Assembly (NCBI RefSeq): GCF_000321005.1
Contig: NZ_HE578907.1
Span: forward strand, 447,930 to 511,929
Source: Anaerococcus senegalensis JC48
GTDB taxonomy: Bacteria > Bacillota > Clostridia > Tissierellales > Peptoniphilaceae
DNA length: 64,000 nucleotides
Direction: 5' to 3'
The notes beneath the pieces are model-generated. The model was not told where the DNA came from. It saw nothing but the letters and a program-made list of their open reading frames with translations, and ran no database searches. Positions 25,813 through 33,364 of this stretch are shown here, piece after piece (the stretch's first letter is position 1; each line of letters starts with the position of its first letter). The translations under genes were made by a program, and so were the position numbers.

Positions 25813-26220
25813 ATGAAAAATTATGTAAAAAAAATCATTTTTGTATGTGGTTTTATCGGTTCTGGTAAAACTACTTACGCAAATAAACATTATAAAACTG
25901 TTACTGACCTTGATTTTATGCCTGAATTTTCTAAGAAAAAGGATCAAATAAATCTTACTTTGAAATTATTAAAATATAATGATAAAGTATGCCATATTAC
26001 TTGTTTTCCTACTGATGAGGAATTACAAGCTTTTAAAAATTATGATGTAGATTTTATATTGATTGATACATCATTAAAACAAGCTAAAACAAACATATTA
26101 ATTAGAAATAGAGATAGGGATATAGCGAACTTGAATAACGTACTATTAGCAAATCAAAAGTATAAATCAAAGTTTAAAGATTCTAATATCCCGTGGCGTA
26201 AAATAAGGGTGTTTAATTGA
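25813..26220 (+). CDS. P-loop kinase-like protein
   Basis: A 135-residue protein with a Walker A motif GFIGSGKTTYA (about 12-22) and a following strand ending in Asp (TDLDF). The later region FILIDTSLKQAKTNILIRNRDRD (about 73-95) is an arginine-rich lid-like segment. The size and layout match small nucleotide/polynucleotide kinase-like P-loop proteins found in phages. The substrate is unknown. A hairpin with T-run (AGGGTAC/GTACTCT, 26221-26246) follows immediately. Confidence 0.7.
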   Translation: MKNYVKKIIFVCGFIGSGKTTYANKHYKTVTDLDFMPEFSKKKDQINLTLKLLKYNDKVCHITCFPTDEELQAFKNYDVDFILIDTSLKQAKTNILIRNRDRDIANLNNVLLANQKYKSKFKDSNIPWRKIRVFN

Positions 26221-26246
26221 AAGGGTACAAGAGTACTCTTTTTTTT
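26221..26246 (+). terminator. Terminator after the P-loop gene
   Basis: AGGGTAC pairs with GTACTCT around AAGA, followed by a run of T's, directly at the stop codon. Confidence 0.75.
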
Positions 26247-26663
26247 ATTTGATGAATTATCACCTCTAATCTATAAAGGTTTTCATTATAGAGTTTTTTT
26301 CCTTTCCTTAAAATTTTTTGGTATGTTACAAGGCTCTATTTTGAGTTTTAAGCGATTTTAGTATTTAAGCCATATAAATATATTGGTTTATATTATAAAT
26401 CGTCTGTACGCTTAAATTATTAATTATTTTTAATACTTCCAAGCGATTGGAAATTAATTTTTAAGATATAGATTAAAATCTCCGATGTTTTATATCAGTC
26501 ATAAGATCTAATATATTTTTTGATCTCTAATAGAAAAATTAAATCAGTCAAAGCTGACACATTTATATTTTAGAAAATCTTAGTAAACCTTAGCATTTTT
26601 CAATTCAAAATTTGACTAATTCATGTATTTATAATTAATAAAATTATAGTATAATATTTTATA

Positions 26664-26722
26664 TGGAGGTACTTTCCACCTTCCACATTTGTGGGGGAGT
26701 GAGTTAGTACCTCTATTTTTTA
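26664..26722 (+). ncRNA. Small structured RNA, copy A (inside the element)
   Basis: A TATAAT at 26650-26655 is followed by a stem-loop of about 50 nt: outer stem GAGGTACT/AGTACCTC, inner stem closed by CCAC-ATTT-GTGG, then TATTTTTT. A second copy at 35449-35503 has the same two-stem shape with compensating base changes. No conserved reading frame is shared. The remaining sequence from 26247 to 26809 shows no gene. Confidence 0.6.
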
Positions 26723-26742
26723 TTTAAATATCTTCAAACAAA

Positions 26743-26767
26743 AAACACGCCTTTAATAGCGTGCTTT
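26743..26767 (-). terminator. Terminator after the RelB/YoeB operon
   Basis: AAGCACGC and GCGTGTTT pair on the minus strand, followed by TTTTTG. It lies about 45 bp past the toxin stop codon. Confidence 0.75.
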
Positions 26768-26809
26768 AAAAAAATAGTAAACATACATTTACTTTATACC
26801 AGTATTTTA

Positions 26810-27076
26810 TTAATTATAATGCCCTTTACATTGGAGAATTACAAGGCTATCACCGTCAATGAAATAAACCAACCTATGTTCTTTGTCTATTCTCCTACTC
26901 CATAAGCCTTTTAAATTTTCTTTTAAAGGCTCGGGTTTTCCTATCCCCTCAAATGGATTTCTTTTTGTATCTTTGATTAATTGATTAATTCTTTTAAAGT
27001 TCTTTTTATCTGCTTTTTGCCAATATAAATAATCGTTCCAAGCATCAAAATCCCATTTCAAACTATTAATTTTCAT
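26810..27076 (-). CDS. YoeB/Txe-family mRNA-interferase toxin
   Basis: An 88-residue RelE-superfamily toxin that cleaves mRNA on the ribosome. Diagnostic YoeB pattern: WNDYLYWQKADKKNFKRI, PFEGIGKPEPLK and SRRIDKEHRLVY; the C-terminal His-Tyr (GHYN) is present. The start at the ATG encoding MKINSLKWDF is chosen to match the family length. The frame is open for eight more codons upstream, inside the antitoxin gene. It overlaps the antitoxin end by 11 bp. Confidence 0.92.
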   Translation of the reverse strand: MKINSLKWDFDAWNDYLYWQKADKKNFKRINQLIKDTKRNPFEGIGKPEPLKENLKGLWSRRIDKEHRLVYFIDGDSLVILQCKGHYN

Positions 27077-27326
27077 CTTCAATAATCTCATTTTCAACAA
27101 GTTTCATATTACCTTTTTTGTACTCGTTGAATTTTTCTTCAAGGTATGCAATATTATTTTTATTATAAAATGGGTCTGCTGATACCTCAAACGGGATTTT
27201 ATATTCCCTACCTAATTTTTTTAAATAAATGTTTATAGCACTTGATAAAGAAATGCCTATATCATTACATACTATTTCAGCTTGTTTCTTTACTTCGTCA
27301 TCTACTCTTAAATTTATTTGTGCCAT
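27066..27326 (-). CDS. RelB/DinJ-family antitoxin
   Basis: An 86-residue antitoxin: an N-terminal ribbon-helix-helix DNA-binding domain (AQINLRVDDEVKKQAEIVC) with the DinJ pattern GISLSSAINIYLKKL and IPFEV, then an acidic toxin-binding tail. It is the first gene of the module and presumably autoregulates it with the toxin. YoeB toxins elsewhere often pair with Phd/YefM antitoxins, so this is the RelB/DinJ-paired arrangement. Confidence 0.92.
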   Translation of the reverse strand: MAQINLRVDDEVKKQAEIVCNDIGISLSSAINIYLKKLGREYKIPFEVSADPFYNKNNIAYLEEKFNEYKKGNMKLVENEIIEDEN

Positions 27327-28291
27327 ATTATCACCTCTTAATTGTATTATATCATTATTATATGATTTGTAAAGATATATTATATTATTATTATTTCTTT
27401 TAAAGTTAAAATAAAAATATGAGTTCGTCTTTAATTTAACATCTTAGAGTTTTATACTAACAATTTCTAACAATTTTATATAATCAAGTTATGCCAATTT
27501 CTAAAATCTTAAATCATTGACGAGCGTTTATATTTCAACGATATATCTGTTTTAATACCCCCTCAAAAATTGACTTTAATTGATATTTTAAAGTGTTTAA
27601 TTTTATACTAATAATCTACTAACATTTTATAGATATAAATTTAGGTTTTCTTAGTAGTATTTTTTTATATATATAAAATGTTTCCAACATTTTCCAACAA
27701 TATTTCAATCTATTGTCAACATAAGCTTTTAAATACTAGGATTTTCTAGGTTTTTACTCGGTATAAGTATATATGTTATTTTTTTATCAGCATAGGCTTT
27801 TACACTCACATTTTCCAACATTTTTGTAATAGTGTAGGTTTATGTAGGTTTTAATAACAAGTTTTAACAGGTTTTCTGTCCTATATTTTCCATTATTTTT
27901 TATGATGATATATTGAGATTTGTTCAGGTTTTTAAGGTTATGAAATGTTAGTAAAATGTTAGCATTTGTTAGCATAGCTTTTTATGTTATGTTTTGTTAG
28001 TACTTTGTTATTGTTTTATCAACATAAGCTTTTATAACAGGTTTTGTAAGGTTTTATATATAAATATTTTCCACCTTTATCAACCTTTTTTGTTTCAGGT
28101 TTTTTCAGGTTTAATCGGTATAAATATATTAGAGATTATAAGAAGTCATAATTTGAGTTTTAAGGCTTTCAAGATATTAAGTCATATATTTATATACCCA
28201 ACATAAAACAAATTGAATAGGCTTTATAATATGAATTATTTTGCCTATCTAAATACCTTTACTATCTCCAATCTGATATATACAATAAAAA
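27327..28291. repeat. 1-kb noncoding repeat-rich region (possible origin or regulatory region)
   Basis: No credible protein gene. A 16-bp unit TCAACATAAGCTTTTA occurs exactly at 27716-27731 and 28019-28034, and with 2-3 changes at 27787-27802 and 27969-27984, all in the same orientation. CGGTATAARTATAT occurs at 27759 and 28116. AGGTTTT and TTTTCCAACA words recur many times. Such iteron-like AT-rich regions are typical of origins or partition sites. Confidence 0.5.
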
Positions 28292-28293
28292 TA

Positions 28294-28315
28294 GACTAGC
28301 CAATAAAAGCTAGTC
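28294..28315 (-). terminator. Terminator of the central minus-strand operon
   Basis: GACTAGC and GCTAGTC form a perfect 7-bp stem with an 8-nt loop, followed on the minus strand by TATTTTTA. It lies 17 bp past the stop of the gene at 28332. Confidence 0.8.
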
Positions 28316-28331
28316 CATAAAAATATTATTC

Positions 28332-29036
28332 TTATTTCATCTTTGGAGATTGCAAACGACTTTTATATATCTTTATTAGTTCATCTTGTAATAAACTTTC
28401 AAAGTCGTCTTTATACTTATATACTTCATTACAAATTTTATCAGATATTTTTTCTTCTTCTTTTTCTCCCAATTCTGCATATTGCCCATACGTTGCCTTT
28501 TCATCTTTTATCAATAAGTCTATATACTCACTTGTAATCTTTTGCTTAATGATTATGTTTATAATCTCTTTTGCAGTTATGCCCGTTTCGTCTATATCTA
28601 ATAAATAGGGCAAGTATATAAAATCATTTTTGTAACCTTGTTTTATAAAACTGGTTTCAAGTTTTTCAATACGTTCTTTTGTTTCGTCTGATGATTTCAA
28701 AACATCTTGATATGCTTTTAGTGTTTTATTAAATGTGTTTGTGTCCTTTTCTTCTTTTTCATTGTAGCTTTTATTATAGGCTTTAAAATAAAAATTCATT
28801 TTTTCTTCATTGTTTAGTGTGTCATTTTCAATTAAAGAAAGTTCCTTTTGAATATCTATCACTTCAATAGCTCTTGATATACTCTCAACCTTTGATAAAA
28901 CGTCATTATATGCCCTTTCGTAACCGTGCCTATATCCTGCCATATAGTTAGCATTATAATCTTCTATCCCGTCAAGTTTTGATAATTCAAGTTGTTTGTT
29001 TTCTTGTTTTAAATATTTTTCTTTATCTGTATTCAT
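28332..29036 (-). CDS. Unknown soluble protein of the element
   Basis: A 234-residue, largely helical and acidic protein. Residues about 30-50 (NYMAGYRHGYERAYNDVLSKVESI) share a GY..(G/E)A(Y/F)(N/D)D(V/M) pattern with the 81-residue product at 29677, suggesting a common helical motif. No enzyme signature was seen. It is the last gene of the operon running from the Cro-like gene. Its leader contains the 14-mer TTTGGAGATTGTTT (29092-29105) that also occurs upstream of rep. Confidence 0.55.
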   Translation of the reverse strand: MNTDKEKYLKQENKQLELSKLDGIEDYNANYMAGYRHGYERAYNDVLSKVESISRAIEVIDIQKELSLIENDTLNNEEKMNFYFKAYNKSYNEKEEKDTNTFNKTLKAYQDVLKSSDETKERIEKLETSFIKQGYKNDFIYLPYLLDIDETGITAKEIINIIIKQKITSEYIDLLIKDEKATYGQYAELGEKEEEKISDKICNEVYKYKDDFESLLQDELIKIYKSRLQSPKMK

Positions 29037-29103
29037 TCTTTTTTTACTCCCAAGCTATAAAGCTTTTATTTAGATCATATTTATTTTCAACTTTGGAGAT
29101 TGT

Positions 29104-29664
29104 TTATAATTCTTCTAATACTCTTTTAGGTTTTTTCTCAAAATTTAGAAAGTCGCCTAAATTATTCACTCCGTTTTTTAAATCTGAAAATAAATAATTT
29201 GTATCTTGTAAAATAAAATAGATCACATTGACTATATAATCATAGCCAATATTATTTTTTGTTTTCTCGTCTTCTATCAGCCAATCAATGTTATATAAAA
29301 CAATTGAAAGCTTTTGAATTTGCTCTACACGTTCAATAATTGTGTTTAATGTTGTTAGTTCTACATCGTCATAAATTGACCCGTCTAGTTCATCAAATAT
29401 ATAGCCATACTTTATTAAATTTTCCCAATCTACAAGCTTATTTATTATCCTTTCACTCAATAACTCATGATTTTTAATAATCATATTGTGCAAAATCTCC
29501 AAGCTTTCGATTATAGTGTTTGTATAAGTAAAACAATCAAAGCCTAATGCTCTTTTAGTGAAATAATAGCCTTTGAGCATTAAATCAATATTTTGTAATT
29601 GTATAAAAGTTTTGTCTATAATTCTTTTTTCTTCATCAAGTTTTATAGTTTTTTCTTTCTCCAT
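29104..29664 (-). CDS. Unknown helical protein of the element
   Basis: A 186-residue mostly helical protein without membrane segments or recognised motifs. It follows the 81-residue gene by 12 bp and has a GGGGAG ribosome binding site. Base composition matches its neighbours. Confidence 0.5.
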   Translation of the reverse strand: MEKEKTIKLDEEKRIIDKTFIQLQNIDLMLKGYYFTKRALGFDCFTYTNTIIESLEILHNMIIKNHELLSERIINKLVDWENLIKYGYIFDELDGSIYDDVELTTLNTIIERVEQIQKLSIVLYNIDWLIEDEKTKNNIGYDYIVNVIYFILQDTNYLFSDLKNGVNNLGDFLNFEKKPKRVLEEL

Positions 29665-29676
29665 TATCTCCCCTAT

Positions 29677-29922
29677 TTAAGCTTTATTTTTCTTTGAATT
29701 TTTAAGGTTGTCCATCGCTAGCTCTATGCCACTTGTTGAAATATCCCTAACAGCTCTTAAATAATCGATAAACATATTGATATTTTTGTTTGGTTTATCG
29801 TCTTTATATTCTTTGTAATTTTGTCGTTTTAAATATTCCAATGATGAAAACATATCATCAAAAGCTTCATTGTAGCCATAAATAAAGGCTTGTTTTTCCC
29901 TTTCAGTCATTTTATTTTCCAT
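29677..29922 (-). CDS. Small unknown protein with GY-helix motif
   Basis: An 81-residue helical protein. The N-terminus REKQAFIYGYNEAFDDMFSSL resembles the motif in the 234-residue product two genes downstream. A TAGGAG site precedes ATG. Function unknown. Confidence 0.5.
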   Translation of the reverse strand: MENKMTEREKQAFIYGYNEAFDDMFSSLEYLKRQNYKEYKDDKPNKNINMFIDYLRAVRDISTSGIELAMDNLKNSKKNKA

Positions 29923-29982
29923 TATTTTTTTACGCTCCTAACTTATAATAATAATTTAATATCAAATCAATAACACGGGGTC

Positions 29983-30012
29983 GCTAGATGGACGAACCTA
30001 GTAAAATCAATA
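29983..30012 (-). pseudogene. Remnant of a BRO-N segment beyond the bro stop codon
   Basis: Thirty bases just past the stop of the BRO-N gene match 30267-30296 inside that gene with only four mismatches. On the minus strand they would encode IDFTRFVHLATP, against IDYTRFVRLATP in the gene, but in a different frame relative to the gene's end. This is a scar of a second copy or of recombination. Confidence 0.55.
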
Positions 30013-30013
30013 C

Positions 30014-30487
30014 TTATATACGTTCATAATCTCTTATCATTTTCTTAGCTATTTCAATAATCTTATCGGGGTCATCAATCATTTCTTTTGCCTTTTGGTC
30101 AGTTACATACCCCCCATATTTTCTAATTGACGGTAGCACTTCATGAGTAACCCAACGTTTAAATCTTTTTGCGTTTTCTTGGTTTGACCCAAATATCGCC
30201 TCATAAAGTCCACTTTCATTTATCAATAACATTCTTCTAATATTTTTATTAGGTTCAACTGGTGTAGCTAAACGGACGAACCTAGTATAATCAATATTTT
30301 GTGGGTCAATCTCCATATAGTTTTTCTTATTTAAAAGTTTTCTCATGTTGGCAGTTTCTTTATATCCCAAAACTTTTGAAACATCTTTACCAACGAACCA
30401 AGGTTCGCCATCTTTATCTGTCATAATCCTAACCGACTTAAATTCGTTATCTTTAAAAAAATCTTTTATAGTCAATTCATTTTTCAT
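30014..30487 (-). CDS. BRO-N domain protein (phage antirepressor-like, truncated)
   Basis: A 157-residue protein. The BRO N-terminal domain covers most of it: GEPWFVGKDVSKVLGYKETANM (about 27-48), LLINESGLYEAIFGS and RFKRWVTHEVLPSIRKYGGYV (about 114-134). Full-length antirepressors carry a further C-terminal KilA-C/ANT domain, which is missing. Such proteins counter CI-like repressors or bind DNA. A duplicated 30-bp fragment lies past its stop, hinting that recombination truncated it. Confidence 0.85.
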   Translation of the reverse strand: MKNELTIKDFFKDNEFKSVRIMTDKDGEPWFVGKDVSKVLGYKETANMRKLLNKKNYMEIDPQNIDYTRFVRLATPVEPNKNIRRMLLINESGLYEAIFGSNQENAKRFKRWVTHEVLPSIRKYGGYVTDQKAKEMIDDPDKIIEIAKKMIRDYERI

Positions 30488-30608
30488 TTTAACCTCATCA
30501 TATTTTGCTCTCTATTTTACGTTTTAAGGCTTTTTTATATGTTAGTTATATAAATATATGTCTATACCTATATTTTTAATTCTAGTCTTATTCTGTGAAT
30601 CATTTCGC

Positions 30609-30914
30609 CTATTGTATGCCCTCATTGATAGCTTGATTTTTATTTTCTACTTCTATTTTGTCAGTCGCGTTTTTTTGACTTCTTACCAAATCATAAATAA
30701 TAGTTTCTAAATCGTCTACCTCGTCTTTTATTCTATCAACGGTTATATTTACAATATAATCAAAGCCTTTCATTCTATCTTTATCTACAATTACTTGATC
30801 ACTCTCTTCAACCGTGCCTTTAAAATATAGCAAATCTTTCAAGGCTAATACGTCCATACCTAAAGTGTCTATATTGTTTCTTAAAGCGTTGTGATTATAT
30901 TTTGTTGTGTCCAT
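30609..30914 (-). CDS. Unknown protein in the replication operon
   Basis: A 101-residue soluble protein of unknown family, acidic and helical (e.g. RIKDEVDDLETIIYDLVRSQKN). It lies between the DnaC-like gene and the BRO-N gene, each about 120-130 bp away. It is preceded by a GGAG site in TTGGAGAT. Confidence 0.5.
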   Translation of the reverse strand: MDTTKYNHNALRNNIDTLGMDVLALKDLLYFKGTVEESDQVIVDKDRMKGFDYIVNITVDRIKDEVDDLETIIYDLVRSQKNATDKIEVENKNQAINEGIQ

Positions 30915-31047
30915 TTTCTTATATCTCCAATCTTATTTATTTTAATTTTTAATCTTTTAATTTTTCGTTGAATAAGTTATAATATACATGATTGTATATA
31001 TTACTTGTTTAATGTTTAGGCTTTACCGTTTTTGGTAAAGCCATTTT

Positions 31048-31764
31048 TTATAATTTTTTCCTAAAACTATCACCATTTAATTGGTAAAGGTTCATAGCTC
31101 CGTTCATTCTATCCAATATTTGTTGAGGAGTTTTATTCTCATTAGAGCCACCCCATCTTTTAATCAATTGTTTTGCATTGTAATTTGATGTTATAAAAAG
31201 CCTATTACCTCGATTCATAGTTTCATCAATAACCCTTTTAATTGCACCTACGCTCCATTTATTGTCTGTATCTCCTAGCTCGTCTATAAATACTAAATCA
31301 TGAGAGCCTATTTTTTTTATAATATCTTCGGGTCTTTCTGGAGATTTGGTATCAAAAGCTTTTGTTATCTCGTCAACCATTCCCATTTCACTTGAAAAAT
31401 ATAAGGTTTTATTATAATTTTTGACTATCTTTTTACAAGTTATCCCAATAAGAGTTGTTTTCCCTATTCCCGTTTCACCAATTAAGCCAATGCCCTTTCT
31501 AGTTCTTTTATAGTTTTTAACGTATTGTGATAAGTCTCTAATCATCTTGATGTTATCTTTATTTTCTATCAAGTCGGAAAACTCATATTTCTTAGCATTT
31601 TCTGGTAAAGATGAATAATCACCCTCACCCTTTTTCTTATAATAACTTTTAGATGTTTCATTGATTCGTTTTTGTAAATCTCTACATCTTTGTTTATATC
31701 GTTCTTCACCTAACTTTGAATATCCTTTCTCGTTTGTATTGTAATCTTCCATAGGTTTTTTCAT
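31048..31764 (-). CDS. DnaC/IstB-type helicase loader ATPase
   Basis: A 238-residue AAA+ ATPase. Walker A is GETGIGKTTLIG (about 97-108), Walker B is LVFIDELGD (about 152-160), and a sensor-1-like FITSNYNAKQL follows, as in DnaC/DnaI-type loaders of phages and plasmids. It would load the host replicative helicase at the element's origin. Its ATG directly follows the rep stop (TAAATG), so it is co-translated with rep. Confidence 0.88.
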   Translation of the reverse strand: MKKPMEDYNTNEKGYSKLGEERYKQRCRDLQKRINETSKSYYKKKGEGDYSSLPENAKKYEFSDLIENKDNIKMIRDLSQYVKNYKRTRKGIGLIGETGIGKTTLIGITCKKIVKNYNKTLYFSSEMGMVDEITKAFDTKSPERPEDIIKKIGSHDLVFIDELGDTDNKWSVGAIKRVIDETMNRGNRLFITSNYNAKQLIKRWGGSNENKTPQQILDRMNGAMNLYQLNGDSFRKKL

Positions 31765-32655
31765 TTACCAGCCTAATCCTTTCGTAAAATTATTTATATA
31801 TTCGTCTTGTTCTGATACCTTATCAGAATAATTGCCCTCTAATACTTTGATAAAATTAGTAGGTTTCACAAACCAATCAATCGTGATTCTAAAGTCATTT
31901 ACATAGCCTTTTAAAAAATTACTGTCTTTTATCTTATCAATAGCCTCTAGAACTTTCTCCAAGCCATGTTCATTTATCCTTGCCCTTAACATTTGATACC
32001 TTTGTGTATTGCTATTTAAAGCTTGAACTTTTGGTATATTCACATCAAGGTTATTCCATTTATCCAATATTTTTTCTAAAGATTCTTTACTTAATTTATT
32101 TGAATTATTATTTTTGATTTCTTCATCTTCATTTTCAGAATTATTTTTAAATTCGTGATTTTCATCTTTGACCTCGACATCACGACTATCCTTATCTGAA
32201 CTCTTCTTATCTAAACTAATCTTATCTAATCTTATCTTATCTGTGTTAACCAATGGTAAACCATCGGTTGCCACTTGGTTGCCATCTGGTTGCCAAATGG
32301 TTGCCATATTTTTTTCATTAATGTAATATCGCTTATTTCTAACGTTTATAAGAGATAATTCATCTTTATAAATAGTTTCATTGTATCTGTCCTTTCTTAA
32401 TTGGTTTGACTGTAAAAAATCTCTAACAACTAGTACGCCACTTTCAAAAACATAAATATATCCTAGTTTTTGTAGCTCGTATAAGTTTTCTTCATCGGCG
32501 TTTATTACATTCATATACATTCTGTAATTGTTGGAAAATCCGTCATCATCAACTAATAAGCCAATATGAAAATATAATAATTGAGACTTAATACTCATAG
32601 AAAAAAACTTGTCTGATTGTATTAATTCTTTTGAAAACATTCGTCTATTTGCCAC
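31765..32655 (-). CDS. Phage-type replication initiator (DnaD-like replisome organizer)
   Basis: A 296-residue protein starting at GTG (residues ANRRMFSKELIQSDKF), the standard beginning of phage replisome organizers, with AGGGGG 8 nt upstream. The frame stays open for 20 more codons upstream only because of the iterons. The N-terminal winged-helix region (about 1-110, LLYFHIGLLVDDDGF) is followed by a polar linker and a C-terminal DnaD-like helical domain (about 190-290). The linker is encoded by five 11-bp iteron units (32254-32308). It is paired with the DnaC-like loader directly downstream. Confidence 0.85.
   Translation of the reverse strand: MANRRMFSKELIQSDKFFSMSIKSQLLYFHIGLLVDDDGFSNNYRMYMNVINADEENLYELQKLGYIYVFESGVLVVRDFLQSNQLRKDRYNETIYKDELSLINVRNKRYYINEKNMATIWQPDGNQVATDGLPLVNTDKIRLDKISLDKKSSDKDSRDVEVKDENHEFKNNSENEDEEIKNNNSNKLSKESLEKILDKWNNLDVNIPKVQALNSNTQRYQMLRARINEHGLEKVLEAIDKIKDSNFLKGYVNDFRITIDWFVKPTNFIKVLEGNYSDKVSEQDEYINNFTKGLGW
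32254..32308. repeat. Iteron cluster inside the rep gene (5 x 11 bp)
   Basis: Five in-register 11-bp units related to TGGTTGCCATC lie within the rep linker coding region. They match the ten-unit array upstream of rep. An origin inside the initiator gene is known for several phages. Confidence 0.75.
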
Positions 32656-32672
32656 TTTTCCCCCTTTCTTTC

Positions 32673-32782
32673 TGGTCGCCACTTGGTTGTCATCTGGTCG
32701 CCACTTGGTTGTCATCTGGTCGCCACTTGGTTGTCATCTGGTTGCCACTTGGTTGCCATATGGTTGCCACTTGGTTGTCAAT
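32673..32782. repeat. Iteron array upstream of rep (10 x 11 bp)
   Basis: Ten contiguous 11-bp units: TGGTCGCCACT and TGGTTGTCATC alternate three times, followed by TGGTTGCC- and TGGTTGTC-type units. One unit per helical turn places all copies on the same face of DNA. The array ends 17 bp before the rep GTG, so it is both a probable origin and a site for rep autoregulation. Confidence 0.85.
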
Positions 32783-32826
32783 ATAACATTTGTTTAAATT
32801 CAAATATTTGGAGATTGTTTCAACTA

Positions 32827-33024
32827 TTAAAATTCTTTTTTTACTATCTCCAAATCATCAAGACTTAAATTATATCTTTTGATTAAATAGTCGGCAGGTA
32901 TTCTGCCATTAATTGTTAAATATCCGTCCTTTTGTAATTCGGCGTTTAATTCTCTCATACACTTATAGGCTTTTGATCTATTAACGTTTAATAGTTTCAT
33001 TACTTGTTTAAAGTCTAATAACAT
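32827..33024 (-). CDS. Excisionase-like small HTH protein
   Basis: A 65-residue protein with a winged-helix/HTH (LLDFKQVMKLLNVNRSKAYKCMRELN) and a C-terminal RIPADYLIKRYNL segment, as in small Xis-like proteins of Firmicutes mobile elements. It lies 3 bp after the Cro-like gene, where PICIs carry xis. Excisionase activity is inferred from position and fold; a plain regulator is the alternative. Confidence 0.65.
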   Translation of the reverse strand: MLLDFKQVMKLLNVNRSKAYKCMRELNAELQKDGYLTINGRIPADYLIKRYNLSLDDLEIVKKEF

Positions 33025-33027
33025 TTT

Positions 33028-33228
33028 TTAGTCCTCCATTTTTACAATATTTTCAACTTCAACTTCAAGTGCTTTAGCCAGTTTATTAATTATATTAGGT
33101 TTAGCATAACCACGTTGTAAAATCACCCCTAACCATTGACGGGATACTCCCATCAATTCGGCTAACGTTCCATTGTTCAAATTCTTTTCAGTCATACATA
33201 ATTTAATATAGGACTTGTTTAAATTCAT
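33028..33228 (-). CDS. Cro-like HTH regulator
   Basis: A 66-residue HTH_3 protein: helix-turn-helix at about 18-40 (GTLAELMGVSRQWLGVILQ). It is the first gene of the leftward replication operon and is divergent from the CI-like repressor. An AAGGGGG ribosome binding site precedes ATG. It likely acts as activator or Cro-type switch for the operon. Confidence 0.8.
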   Translation of the reverse strand: MNLNKSYIKLCMTEKNLNNGTLAELMGVSRQWLGVILQRGYAKPNIINKLAKALEVEVENIVKMED

Positions 33229-33277
33229 TCTTTACCCCCTTAATTATAAATTTTAGTATTCACTTCACTTTAATTTC

Positions 33278-33306
33278 ACTGTAATACTTTTTTTTTACTT
33301 TGTCAA
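33278..33306 (-). promoter_or_regulatory. Leftward promoter (cro-xis-rep operon) with AGTGAA repeats
   Basis: A perfect -35 TTGACA (33306-33301) on the minus strand, a 17-bp spacer, and TACAGT (33283-33278). Three AGTGAA words follow downstream (33280-33260), candidate operator half-sites for the CI/Cro pair. Confidence 0.6.
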
Positions 33307-33316
33307 GGCTTTTGTG

Positions 33317-33345
33317 TTGAAGTTAAAATTTTATTCTGTTATAAT
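33317..33345 (+). promoter_or_regulatory. Rightward promoter of the CI-like repressor and integrase
   Basis: TTGAAG at 33317-33322, a 17-bp spacer, and TATAAT at 33340-33345, 20 bp before the repressor ATG. It is back to back with the leftward promoter. Confidence 0.75.
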
Positions 33346-33364
33346 TTCAATAAGGAGAATAAAC

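Noticed and set aside
27787-28206. Short frames of 62-70 codons in the repeat-rich region
   Set aside because: They have no ribosome binding sites, unusual composition, and consist of the repeated words.
32673-32782. Possible CRISPR array
   Set aside because: The units are 11 bp and contiguous with no spacers, and no cas gene is present, so they are iterons.
32609-32868. Open plus-strand frames across the region upstream of rep
   Set aside because: They exist only because the 11-bp iterons contain no stop codon in these frames; the peptides are repeats of the iteron translation with no ribosome binding site.
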